Assembly: GCA_029861845.1 (NCBI GenBank)
Contig: JAOTYM010000027.1
Span: forward strand, 1 to 41,656
DNA length: 41,656 nt
Source: Gammaproteobacteria bacterium
GTDB lineage: Bacteria > Pseudomonadota > Gammaproteobacteria > Acidiferrobacterales > SPGG2
Direction: 5' to 3'
Numbering within the stretch: position 1 is the first letter of the stretch; each line of letters starts with the position of its first letter. Below are positions 33,650-41,431 of this stretch, one piece after another. A program made the translations under genes and the position numbers. The notes below the pieces were generated by a model. That model had not been told where the DNA came from and searched no databases. It saw nothing but the letters and a program-made list of their open reading frames with translations.

Positions 33650-34900
33650 ATGAAGTTGCGAAACCCAAACGTTTGCGGGGATCACCCAATGAATACCTTT
33701 ATAAAACTACTCATGGTGGTTTTCTGTTCAAGCTTGTTGAGTGCGACTGCCTTGGCAAAACCGGACAAGGTAGATGGCATCAACGTACCGTCTGGCCGCA
33801 TCCCGCAGAAGATCAAAAACAACAAGTACCCCCGCACCTACTATCCCAATACTGAAAAGATCGGCAAAGAAGAGATGCGCATTACCGCCATTGGCACAGG
33901 TATGCCGAATCAATCACCCAGCAATGTCGCGGCGTCCTTTCTGGTTGAACTCGGCAATGGTGAATCTTTCCTGTTTGACGTGGGTACCGGCGCCACCGAT
34001 CGGCTTGCCGGCCTCGAGGTCGATTACGCAAAGTTAGACAAGGTGTTCGCCAGTCACCTCCATACTGATCATGTCGGCGATATTGCCGGATTGTGGGTCG
34101 CGGGATGGCTGAATGGTCGCTACACCCCGTTACATGTTTATGGTCCGTCGGGCTCATCCCCTGAGTTGGGTACCAAGGTGCATATCGATCATATTCGTGC
34201 CGCCTGGGCCTGGGATGTCACATCACGGGCGGGTACGCTACCGAATGCCGGCGGTGAGATTGTTGCTCATGAATTTGATTTTTCCAAGACTGCCGTCATT
34301 TACAACAAGAACGGTGTGAAGGTTACAACGTTTCCCGCCATCCATATTCGTGATGGTTCTGTCAGCTTTCGTCTGGACTGGAACGGCCTGAGTTTTGTGT
34401 TTGGTGGCGATAGTGTGCCAAACAAGTGGTTTGCCAAGGAAGCCAAAGGCGCTGATGTTGTCGTGCATGAGTGTTTTTTCACGCCAGAGCAGTGGATGGC
34501 AATCGCCGGGTTCCCCTATAAACAGGCCTATTGGGTAACGTCGCTGATCCATACGCCACCCGAAGGTTTTGGCAAGCTGATGTCCATGGTGAAGCCGCGC
34601 ATGGCGGTCGCCTATCACTACTGGAACCACCGTGACATTGAGTTGGAAATATTCGAACGTGTCCGCAAGACTTACGATGGTCCCTTGACCATGGCGGATG
34701 ACTTAACGGTCTTAAATGTTACGAAAGGCCATATCGAGGTTCGAGAAGTCACTTTCAACCATGAGGCCTGGCCCATGGGCACCAGTAAGGAGTGGGATAC
34801 TGCTCCCCGCGGCGAACCGGCTACCGGATTATCGTCAGACTGGCTGATTAAAGGCAAACTGAAAGGGATGAATCCTGCTCCCACGCAACCTATCGAATAA
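33650..34900 (+). CDS. MBL-fold metallo-hydrolase, exported (paralogue 2)
   Basis: 416 residues from ATG 33650, which has the strong AGGAGGAG site; the signal peptide itself starts at an internal ATG (33689: NTFIKLLMVVFCSSLLSATA), so the first 13 residues may be an acquired extension. The fold motifs are GTGMPNQ, FDVGTGA, ASHLHTDHVGD (first His about 136), VFGGDSVPN and AVAYHYWNH. Alignment with the gene at 32225 is clear throughout, from a shared PRTYYPNTEKI-like start to the YDGPL segment. The metal ligands are complete, so both paralogues should be active metal hydrolases of the periplasm. Confidence 0.88.
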   Translation: MKLRNPNVCGDHPMNTFIKLLMVVFCSSLLSATALAKPDKVDGINVPSGRIPQKIKNNKYPRTYYPNTEKIGKEEMRITAIGTGMPNQSPSNVAASFLVELGNGESFLFDVGTGATDRLAGLEVDYAKLDKVFASHLHTDHVGDIAGLWVAGWLNGRYTPLHVYGPSGSSPELGTKVHIDHIRAAWAWDVTSRAGTLPNAGGEIVAHEFDFSKTAVIYNKNGVKVTTFPAIHIRDGSVSFRLDWNGLSFVFGGDSVPNKWFAKEAKGADVVVHECFFTPEQWMAIAGFPYKQAYWVTSLIHTPPEGFGKLMSMVKPRMAVAYHYWNHRDIELEIFERVRKTYDGPLTMADDLTVLNVTKGHIEVREVTFNHEAWPMGTSKEWDTAPRGEPATGLSSDWLIKGKLKGMNPAPTQPIE

Positions 34901-34910
34901 CAGGCGAACT

Positions 34911-34934
34911 AAGGCCGGGCGTAAGCCTGGCCTT
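34911..34934 (+). terminator. Intrinsic-terminator-like hairpin after the second MBL gene
   Basis: AAGGCCGGGC - GTAA - GCCTGGCCTT, ten pairs including one G-U, then TCTCGC. It is nearly identical to the hairpin at 33540, so gene and terminator were duplicated together, or a shared terminator was copied. Confidence 0.85.
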
Positions 34935-34940
34935 TCTCGC

Positions 34941-34984
34941 CTAGAGACTCAAGACTCCAGACTAAGGACTAGAGACTCAGGACT
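34941..34984 (+). repeat. Heptad array J
   Basis: TNNRGAC units (TAGAGAC, TCAAGAC, TCCAGAC, TAAGGAC, TCAGGAC) directly behind the terminator. The 79 bases from here to the next gene show no further repeat. Confidence 0.85.
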
Positions 34985-35063
34985 TTTGCCTTACTATCCG
35001 CCGATACTTAATATATGGTTTCTTGCCCGTTTTCGATAATGGACAGCCGGCTTTCCGCATTCC

Positions 35064-36887
35064 ATGGACTACATACATTACATCAGAGCTTTCTTTATTT
35101 TTATTTCCGTTCTCTTGGTTTCGCCGTCAACCAGAGCAGACTGGATCAATCTCACCGGTGCTGAGACCGCGCCAAACATCGCCGAGATCTACGTTCTGGA
35201 CAATCACGTCAAGCTGGTGTTAGAGGCCTACATCGGCGACCTAAAGACGTTTGAGGAACTGATACCGGACGAGTGGTTGAAGGATCTCGATGGGCAGCGG
35301 CCAGCGCTGGCTGAACAACTCCGCGTTTTCTCCTCCAAGAAATTTCAGTTCGTCACCGAGACGGGTGAAAAACTGCCAGCGCAATTGCAACTGCTCGAGC
35401 CGCGACTGCGCAAGGATCGAAAATCACCCTTTGCCGGCATGATCAATCCAATCACCCGCCAACGAGTGCCGGAAGCGCCGTCGGACAAGCGGGTGCTCTA
35501 TGTTGAGCTTGTCTACCCGTTCAAGGAAAAGCCTAAGGAACTAACCATTATCCCGCCCTTGGACGAGGAGGGGCGTGCCTTGGTCACAATTGGTTTTATC
35601 GCCTACCACAAGGCAGTACCTATCATCGATTTTCGCTATCTCGGCGCGGCTGCGCATGTCACTTTGGAATGGGAAGATCCCTGGTATACGAAGTTCGACA
35701 ACCCGAACCTGAAACGCCATCACAAGTCGGCCCTTATGTCCTATCTGTACGTTGAACCCTACGAGGTGCGCCACGAAGTTCTTACGCGCGTCAAGGATCT
35801 GGAGCAGTGGATCGATCTCGGGCTGCGGGGCGATGAGTACATCGAACCTGATGAACTCGCACCGCTCAGGCAGCGCATCGGCGAGTTTCTTTTGCAGAAG
35901 AACGCGGTGCGAGTCGATGGTAAGGCGCTTAAACCCATTCTTGACCGAACCAACTACGTGAAGGTCGCCTTAACCGGCATTCAGCTCATCGAGAACCCTG
36001 AGCGATTGGAAATATCGAGTACCATCGTCGGTGTCATCATCACCTACATCACACAGGGCTTGCCACAAGAAGTCACCGTCGATTGGGAGTTGTTTACGGA
36101 TCAGATCCAGCGCGTACCGGCGACCGCCATCGATCCGGCGGGGCCGTTCATATCTTATGTGGAACCGCGGGACAACGTGCACACGTGGACCAATTTCTTG
36201 AAGAACTATCAGCTGCCAACGGTGGAGGCGGTAGCGGTGGCCGGCTCGCTCGGACGAGTCAACGTTCCCATGGGCAGTCTCGCTTTTCTAGCAACTTTGT
36301 TACCGGTTGGCTGGCAGATCGGAAGGCGCCGACGGCATGGTAAATCCGTCATGGTCCCAATCGTGGCAACGGTAGCGCTGCTCGGGGCGAGTCTGGCTGC
36401 TTACCCCTATGCGCAAATCTCGGTGGCAAAGCCAACTGCTATCGCCGGGAACCTTGAGGGTGAGCCCGCGGAAATACTCTTGCACACACTGCTCAAGAAC
36501 GTGTACCGGGCCTTCGATTTTCGGGAGGAGGAGGACGTCTACGATAAGCTCGCGCTCAGTGTCAGCGGTGATCTGCTTGCGAGTATTTATTTGCAGAACC
36601 GCAAATCGTTTGCCATACAGAAGGCGGGCGGTGCCCAGGCCAAGATCAAAGACGTCGAGATCCTCGATGTTGCGGCCGAGAAAATTTCCGAGCGCCCGTT
36701 GGCGTTCGCATTAAAATCTAAATGGACGGCGATGGGAACGGTCGGCCACTGGGGTCACGTGCATACGCGCAAGAACCTTTACGACGCTATTGTTACCGTG
36801 GAGGCGGTCGAGGGTAACTGGAAGATTATGAATCTTGAGTTACTCGAAGAGAAACGCGTTGATCCATATACGCAGACGAAATCGTAG
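35064..36887 (+). CDS. Large exported protein with central membrane helices, function unknown
   Basis: 607 residues. A signal peptide (IRAFFIFISVLLVSPSTRAD) precedes a periplasmic region of about 370 residues (EIYVLDNHVKLVLEAYIGDL; LYVELVYPFKEKPKELTIIP). Two hydrophobic segments near 405-425 and 435-455 (GSLAFLATLLPVGWQIG; VPIVATVALLGASLAAYPYA) are followed by a C-terminal domain (LLKNVYRAFDFREEEDVYDK to WKIMNLELLEEKR). No Shine-Dalgarno is visible. The gene heads a series ending in an FtsX-type ABC transporter and a ZnuA-like binding protein, so a part in metal uptake is suggested by location only. Confidence 0.75.
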   Translation: MDYIHYIRAFFIFISVLLVSPSTRADWINLTGAETAPNIAEIYVLDNHVKLVLEAYIGDLKTFEELIPDEWLKDLDGQRPALAEQLRVFSSKKFQFVTETGEKLPAQLQLLEPRLRKDRKSPFAGMINPITRQRVPEAPSDKRVLYVELVYPFKEKPKELTIIPPLDEEGRALVTIGFIAYHKAVPIIDFRYLGAAAHVTLEWEDPWYTKFDNPNLKRHHKSALMSYLYVEPYEVRHEVLTRVKDLEQWIDLGLRGDEYIEPDELAPLRQRIGEFLLQKNAVRVDGKALKPILDRTNYVKVALTGIQLIENPERLEISSTIVGVIITYITQGLPQEVTVDWELFTDQIQRVPATAIDPAGPFISYVEPRDNVHTWTNFLKNYQLPTVEAVAVAGSLGRVNVPMGSLAFLATLLPVGWQIGRRRRHGKSVMVPIVATVALLGASLAAYPYAQISVAKPTAIAGNLEGEPAEILLHTLLKNVYRAFDFREEEDVYDKLALSVSGDLLASIYLQNRKSFAIQKAGGAQAKIKDVEILDVAAEKISERPLAFALKSKWTAMGTVGHWGHVHTRKNLYDAIVTVEAVEGNWKIMNLELLEEKRVDPYTQTKS

Positions 36888-36968
36888 TCTCTAGTCTTGA
36901 GTCTGGAGACTGGAGCAGAAAAAGTAAGTCCGGAGTCTTGAGACTGGAGTCTGGAGTCCTTAGTCTTT
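36887..36968 (+). repeat. Heptad array K
   Basis: Units in the GTCYNNA orientation (GTCTCTA, GTCTTGA, GTCTGGA), interrupted by GCAGAAAAAGTAA, then GTCCGGA, GTCTTGA, GACTGGA, GTCTGGA. It begins at the stop codon of the preceding gene and lies directly upstream of the next. Confidence 0.85.
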
Positions 36969-36991
36969 GGTTGGGCACATCGGTATCTATT

Positions 36992-37522
36992 ATGAAAAAA
37001 GCGCTCATGTTTATAAAGCATGAGTTTTTGGAAATGCTCCCACCCACTATTTTCTTTTTCGTGGTTTTTCATATCATCGCGTTTACGCGGGCGCTCATGA
37101 CCGAACAATACGGTATATCTATCGCGTCCTCTTCAGCCGCTACTATCGGCGCACTTATTGTCGGGAAATCAATCTTAATTGCCGATAAACTGCCCATATG
37201 TAATTGGTTCTGCGAGAAGAGGCTTATTTATAATGTCGCATGGAGAACATTTCTTTATGTAATCATTGTTTTGCTTTTTCAATTTCTGGAGGAACTGATC
37301 CCGCTTATCTTCAAATACGGAGCAATCTCGACGGCCAGCGAGCACTTAATCGAAGAAATAAAATGGCCTCGATTCTGGGCTATCCATATACTTTTTATCG
37401 TATTTCTAGTTATCTACAACGTAGCCACGGGGGTCATCGGCGCAATTGGTCGTAATGAGCTGCTCGACATATTGGTCAGCTCGAAGAGCAATCGCTCGAC
37501 CAAAGTTGATTGGAAAGGCTAA
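36992..37522 (+). CDS. Membrane protein of unknown function, four helices
   Basis: 176 residues from ATG 36992; a start at 36938 would take in heptad sequence. Four hydrophobic stretches are seen: PPTIFFFVVFHIIAF, SSAATIGALIVGKSIL, NVAWRTFLYVIIVLLFQFLE and AIHILFIVFLVIYNVATGVI. I recall similar small inner-membrane proteins in association with metal ABC transporters but cannot name the family. The stop is followed immediately by a relic of the Xre antitoxin gene's 3' end and by heptads. Confidence 0.75.
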   Translation: MKKALMFIKHEFLEMLPPTIFFFVVFHIIAFTRALMTEQYGISIASSSAATIGALIVGKSILIADKLPICNWFCEKRLIYNVAWRTFLYVIIVLLFQFLEELIPLIFKYGAISTASEHLIEEIKWPRFWAIHILFIVFLVIYNVATGVIGAIGRNELLDILVSSKSNRSTKVDWKG

Positions 37523-37562
37523 TGGGAAGTTGAGCAAGAGTCAGCAGCCTAAATAGGTCTGG
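37523..37562 (+). pseudogene. Relic of the 3' end of the Xre antitoxin gene with array start
   Basis: TGGGAAGTTGAGCAAGAGTC and the following 20 bases repeat 23849-23888 with two mismatches. In the Xre gene this is the codon run for WEVKQETAA and stop plus AATAGGTCTGG of the array. It starts right at the end of the preceding stop codon, so sequence from an antitoxin gene was present or copied here. Confidence 0.85.
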
Positions 37563-37619
37563 GATTAATGTCTCCAGACTAGAGACTAGAGACTAGAGAC
37601 TAGAGACTAAAGACTAAAG
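37557..37619 (+). repeat. Heptad array L
   Basis: After GTCTGGGATTAATG come TCCAGAC and five TAGAGAC/TAAAGAC units up to AAAGA, followed at once by the ATG of the ATPase gene. TAATGTCTCCAGACT is shared with array M at about 39550. No other ribosome-binding site is visible. Confidence 0.88.
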
Positions 37620-37620
37620 A

Positions 37621-38289
37621 ATGATTTCCATCCACTCCCTTGAATTTCACTATCGCTACGGCGAGTTTCGCTTAAGCGTACCCGAGTTTCGTGTGACTCA
37701 GTGTGAAAAGGTTGCGGTCATCGGGCCAAGCGGCTCCGGCAAGACCACGCTGCTGAATTTGATCGCCGGGATCTTTACGCCGGTCAGCGGCACCGTCAGT
37801 GTCGACAATACAGAGGTAAGCGCGCTCAACGATGCGCGAAGGCGCGACTTTCGCATCACCAACATCGGGTTTGTATTCCAAGACTTTGAGCTGCTCGACT
37901 ATCTCAATGTCTTAGATAATGTCGTTCATCCTTACCGCATTACCCGTGCGCTAACGCTGGATAGGAGTGCACGAGAACGGGCGGTCAGCCTTGCCGAGCG
38001 GATGGACATCGGCGACAAGCTCACGCGCTTCGCCGATGACCTGTCTCAAGGCGAAAAACAACGCGCGGCCATCTGTCGGGCACTGCTGCCACATCCGAAA
38101 CTGATATTGGCAGATGAAGCCACAGGTAATCTTGATCCAGAAAACAAGACTGTCATTTTGGATCTGCTGTTCCAAACCGTCGAAGAGCATGACGCCACGC
38201 TACTCGCCGTCACCCATGATCAAGAGTTATTGAAACGCTTTGATCGGGTAATCGATTTTCAGGATTTTCGTCATAGGGACGCGGCGTGA
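37621..38289 (+). CDS. LolD-type ABC transporter ATP-binding protein
   Basis: 222 residues. Walker A IGPSGSGKTT (about 34-43), Q-loop FVFQDFELLD, signature LSQGEKQR (141-148; second Gly of the usual LSGGQ kept, first replaced by Gln) and Walker B LILADEATGNLD (161-172), His in VTHD. It overlaps the permease by four bases (GTGA), so both form one transporter. The ribosome-binding site must come from the heptads (AAAGACTAAAG) as nothing better is present. Confidence 0.93.
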   Translation: MISIHSLEFHYRYGEFRLSVPEFRVTQCEKVAVIGPSGSGKTTLLNLIAGIFTPVSGTVSVDNTEVSALNDARRRDFRITNIGFVFQDFELLDYLNVLDNVVHPYRITRALTLDRSARERAVSLAERMDIGDKLTRFADDLSQGEKQRAAICRALLPHPKLILADEATGNLDPENKTVILDLLFQTVEEHDATLLAVTHDQELLKRFDRVIDFQDFRHRDAA

Positions 38290-39467
38290 TCGATAGCCTG
38301 TACATCGCCTGGCGCTATGTCCGCTTCAACAAGATCAAGACGGCGACACTGATTGCCTGTATTACGCTGATTGCCTTCCTGCCGCTTGCATTGCAATTGT
38401 TACTCGACGAGAGCGAACGCCAGCTCATGTCTCGCGCTGTGTCCACGCCGTTGCTGGTTGGCGCTAAAGGGAGCGCCCTCGATCTTGTGATGAATACACT
38501 TTATTTCGATGACGAGGTACCCGAGTCGATCGCGATGATGGACGCCGACCGCGTGGAAGAATCGGGTTTGGCTTTCCCAATACCTGTCTACGCACGCTTT
38601 CGCGCGCGCGATTACCGCATCGTCGGCACGACCTTGGATTATTTTGACTTTCGTGGTCTCGAGATTGCAGCCGGACGGCCGCTCGCCATTGTCGGCGATG
38701 CGGTGCTGGGTGCAGCCGTGGCGGATCGGTTAGGTCTCAAGCCCGGCGATGCCCTTATTTCCTCACCGGAAAATCTGTTCGATCTGGCGGGGGTGTATCC
38801 CCTAAAAATGAATGTGGTCGGTGTCTTAAAAAAATCTCACACGTCGGATGACCTGGCGGTATTTGTCGACATCAAGACCGCCTGGATTATTGAAGGGCTG
38901 GGGCACGGACATCAAGATCTCATCAAAAGTCAGGATGCAAGTGTGATCCTCAAGCGCACCGAAAAGAATGTGACGGCGAATGCCAAACTTCGGATTTACA
39001 CGGAAATAAGCAAACTCAATTTGGATTCGTTTCACTTCCACGGTGATGACTCAAAGTACCGGGTAACCGCGGTTATTGCGCTACCCAACGACACCAAGTC
39101 CGGCACCATCCTGCGCGGGCGCTATATCTCTGATGGTGCCACTAATCAGATCCTCAAACCGGCCGACGTTATCGACGGGCTGCTTCAGAACATCTTCCGG
39201 ATAAAGAATGTGATCGACGGGGTGATCTTTCTCGTGGGCATCGCAACGGTTTTGGCCATCGTGCTGGTCTTCGCACTTTCTCTAAGACTGCGCCAGCGCG
39301 AGATCCAAACAATCTTTAAGCTGGGATGTAGTCGCATGACCATTGCGAAGCTGATGGGCGCGGAAATCTTTATCATCATCGTGTCGAGCGTGGTGCTGTG
39401 TGCGTTAATGATTGCGGTGGTCAATCATTTCAGCAATGATTTGGTTCGGATGGCATTTATTAGATAA
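38286..39467 (+). CDS. FtsX-type ABC transporter permease
   Basis: 393 residues from GTG. One N-terminal helix (KTATLIACITLIAFLPLALQ), a periplasmic MacB-like domain of about 230 residues, then three C-terminal helices (VIDGVIFLVGIATVLAIVLV; GAEIFIIIVSSVVLCALMIA), with RLRQREIQTIFKLGCSRM, the coupling segment typical for FtsX permeases, between. Such four-helix permeases normally work as dimers with a LolD-type ATPase. The following ZnuA-like gene suggests a metal-related role, an unusual combination since ZnuA normally serves a ZnuB-type permease. Confidence 0.92.
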   Translation: MIDSLYIAWRYVRFNKIKTATLIACITLIAFLPLALQLLLDESERQLMSRAVSTPLLVGAKGSALDLVMNTLYFDDEVPESIAMMDADRVEESGLAFPIPVYARFRARDYRIVGTTLDYFDFRGLEIAAGRPLAIVGDAVLGAAVADRLGLKPGDALISSPENLFDLAGVYPLKMNVVGVLKKSHTSDDLAVFVDIKTAWIIEGLGHGHQDLIKSQDASVILKRTEKNVTANAKLRIYTEISKLNLDSFHFHGDDSKYRVTAVIALPNDTKSGTILRGRYISDGATNQILKPADVIDGLLQNIFRIKNVIDGVIFLVGIATVLAIVLVFALSLRLRQREIQTIFKLGCSRMTIAKLMGAEIFIIIVSSVVLCALMIAVVNHFSNDLVRMAFIR

Positions 39468-39471
39468 ATAA

Positions 39472-39608
39472 GTCTGGAGTCTTGAGTCCTGAGTCTGTAG
39501 GTTCAAAGCAAGACTAGACACTCCGGACTAAAAGACCAGGGACTCGGGAATAATGTCTCCAGACTTTCAGAACTTAAACTCCAGACTAAAGACTAAGGAC
39601 TACAGACT
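39472..39608. repeat. Heptad array M, inverted pair that runs into a coding region
   Basis: GTCYNNA units (39472-39502) then a spacer with TTCAAAGCAA and TNNRGAC units (39513-39608). The right part contains the ATG at 39553 and the first 18 codons of the next gene (RLKTKDYR is heptad-encoded). Confidence 0.87.
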
Positions 39609-40500
39609 GTTCTTAGCTGTCCTGTGCTTGATTTTGGCAGTTACGAACGCGCCGTCGACCGCAGAAGGCGCGCAGCACGAGAAGCCCACCGTTGCGGTTG
39701 CTAACTACCCACTCAAGTATTTCGCCGAACGGATTGGTGGCGATAGGATCAAGGTTGTTTTCCCAATACCGTTGGACGTTGACCCGGCGTTCTGGGTCCC
39801 AGAACCAGAAGGCGTGCTCACCTTTCAAGCAGCAGATTTGATCCTGCTAAACGGCGCCACGTACAGCAAGTGGCTCAATAAAGTATCGCTGCCGCGAAGG
39901 AAACTAGTTAACACATCGCAGTCATTCAAAGACCAGTACATCGAGATAAAGGGTTCGGCCACCCACACGCACGGTCCCGAAGGGGCGCATGCGCATGCAG
40001 GGCTCGCCTTCACCACCTGGATCGACTTCCAACAGGCCATCCAGCAGGCCGAGGCTATACGGGATGTGCTCGCGAGACTTATACCCGAACAAAAGAATGA
40101 TTTTGAAGCCAACTTCTCCGCCTTGAAAGATGATCTGTTGACGTTGGATCGGCGCGCCAAAGAGATTGTCACAAACGAGCGCGCTCAGCCGCTAATCACC
40201 TCGCACCCGGTCTACGACTACTTCGCCAGGCGCTATGGCTTGAATATTAAGACCGTGCTTTGGGAACCCGACGAGATGCCAAGCAATGAACAATGGGTAG
40301 AGCTGATTAGTATATTAAGGAATCATCCTGCCAGGTGGATGATCTGGGAGGGTGAGCCCAGCCCGGATTCCGTTGACAAACTGAAGTCAATGGAAGTCGA
40401 AAGCCTAGTTTTTGATCCGTGTGTAAACGTACCGGATCAAGGCGACTTTTTGACTGTTATGAAGCAGAACGTCAAGAATCTAAGGTCGGCTTTTCGATAA
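39553..40500 (+). CDS. ZnuA-like metal-binding ABC solute-binding protein
   Basis: 315 residues. The signal peptide core is LFLAVLCLILAVTNA; its basic n-region is encoded by heptads. The mature part has the cluster A-I binding-protein marks: VANYPLKYFAERIGGDRIKV, WVPEPEGVLTFQAADLILLN, the His-rich loop THTHGPEGAHAHAG (metal sensing or delivery), TTWIDFQQAIQQAEAI, LITSHPVYDYFARRYG (metal His) and WEPDEMPSN. Metal ligands typical of ZnuA (His residues and a late acidic one) are plausible but two positions differ from the standard set. It probably delivers Zn or Mn to the transporter encoded upstream. Confidence 0.88.
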   Translation: MSPDFQNLNSRLKTKDYRLFLAVLCLILAVTNAPSTAEGAQHEKPTVAVANYPLKYFAERIGGDRIKVVFPIPLDVDPAFWVPEPEGVLTFQAADLILLNGATYSKWLNKVSLPRRKLVNTSQSFKDQYIEIKGSATHTHGPEGAHAHAGLAFTTWIDFQQAIQQAEAIRDVLARLIPEQKNDFEANFSALKDDLLTLDRRAKEIVTNERAQPLITSHPVYDYFARRYGLNIKTVLWEPDEMPSNEQWVELISILRNHPARWMIWEGEPSPDSVDKLKSMEVESLVFDPCVNVPDQGDFLTVMKQNVKNLRSAFR

Positions 40501-40518
40501 GATATGAGAATGATCCAG

Positions 40519-40555
40519 AGAGACCTCGAAGATATTAGATTTTTTGAGGCAGTAA
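40519..40555 (+). pseudogene. Relic of the 3' end of a four-helix-bundle gene
   Basis: AGAGACCTCGAAG followed by ATTAGAT and TTTTGAGGCAG resembles 26204-26249, the end of the four-helix-bundle gene, minus about 15 bases. In frame it reads TSKILDFLRQ and stop, against TSKVLN...RSLRQQ and stop. As in the intact copy, heptads follow at once. Confidence 0.7.
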
Positions 40556-40585
40556 CAAGACTTAAGACTCCAGGCTACGGACTAA
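40556..40585 (+). repeat. Heptad array N
   Basis: TNNRGAC units (TTAAGAC, TCCAGGC, TACGGAC) between the four-helix-bundle relic and the Popeye-like gene; the last one in the window. Confidence 0.75.
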
Positions 40586-40594
40586 AAGGGCTGG

Positions 40595-41266
40595 ATGATG
40601 AGCCTGTTTGATCCGGACTACCTGATCCACATCGCGAATGTGCTCCTATTGGTGGCATTTGCGGTGCGCGATGTGCTACTGCTTCGATGCCTGTTTGTGG
40701 CGGGCAGCTTCTTTGCGCTGGGCTTCTACTATTATCAGTCACCCCCGCTGTGGAGCGCGATCGCCTGGACCGCCCTTTATATCGTGATTCACGCCTACTG
40801 GATCGTACGGATTATATTGGACAGACGTCCGATCGTGCTGACGCCCGATGAGGAAACCCTATACCGACTCGGCTTTGGCTCGCTTGATCGGCGCAAGTTC
40901 GCCAGGCTCGCCGGATTGGGAGAATGGCGAGACGCCGCGGAGGGCCAGCAACTGCTAAGCGAGGGTGAGCCGCTACGCGAAGTCTATGCTTTAATGTCCG
41001 GCCGGGTAACGGCACGTGTGGGCGACGACTTCATCGGCTCGGTGAAAGCCGGCCAGCTGGTTGGAACGGCGGCCGTACTGATCGATGGGGTGGCCCCGTG
41101 CGACTTCGTGGTCGAAGCGCCGGGTCGTTACATTGCTTTACCGCTCGCCGACGTGCAGGCGTTCTTAGACAAAGACCCCGATCTCCGGTCGCAGATTAGA
41201 CAGATTATCAGTGCAGAGTTGGCAGCGAAAATACTCCAGCTCCTCCCAAAGCGGAGGAATATCTAA
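40595..41266 (+). CDS. Popeye-like membrane protein with cyclic-nucleotide-binding fold
   Basis: 223 residues, starting MMSLF (40595 or 40598). Three helices (IANVLLLVAFAVRDVLLLR; LFVAGSFFALGFYY; AIAWTALYIVIHAYWIV) are followed by a short linker (LTPDEETLYRLGFGSLDRRK) and a cNMP-binding beta roll: GQQLLSEGEPLREVYALMSG, RVTARVGDDFIG, GQLVGTAAVLIDG, RYIALPLADVQAFL. The architecture is that of prokaryotic Popeye-domain proteins. Ligand residues cannot be confirmed. A cAMP role would fit the class III cyclase at 10.1-11.6 kb, though the genes are distant. Confidence 0.8.
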   Translation: MMSLFDPDYLIHIANVLLLVAFAVRDVLLLRCLFVAGSFFALGFYYYQSPPLWSAIAWTALYIVIHAYWIVRIILDRRPIVLTPDEETLYRLGFGSLDRRKFARLAGLGEWRDAAEGQQLLSEGEPLREVYALMSGRVTARVGDDFIGSVKAGQLVGTAAVLIDGVAPCDFVVEAPGRYIALPLADVQAFLDKDPDLRSQIRQIISAELAAKILQLLPKRRNI

Positions 41267-41284
41267 ATATTAAGCGAGATCGGG

Positions 41285-41431
41285 ATGAACGCGAGCTTGC
41301 TCGACTCACAATCGACGCCAACGCTGTGGAAGGGAATTGAACCGAGACCACAAGTATGGCTCTTCAATGAGGCGCAAGAACGGCCGAGACTCTCTGGTAA
41401 GTCTTTGTTGATCGTGGAGGAGATAAAATGA
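41285..41431 (+). CDS. Possible small ORF overlapping the next start
   Basis: 48 codons from ATG 41285 (NASLLDSQSTPTLWKGIEPR ...) to a TGA that overlaps the ATG of the DUF3302 gene (ATGA). The coupling position is the only argument for it; no ribosome-binding site and no family recognised. Confidence 0.3.
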   Translation: MNASLLDSQSTPTLWKGIEPRPQVWLFNEAQERPRLSGKSLLIVEEIK

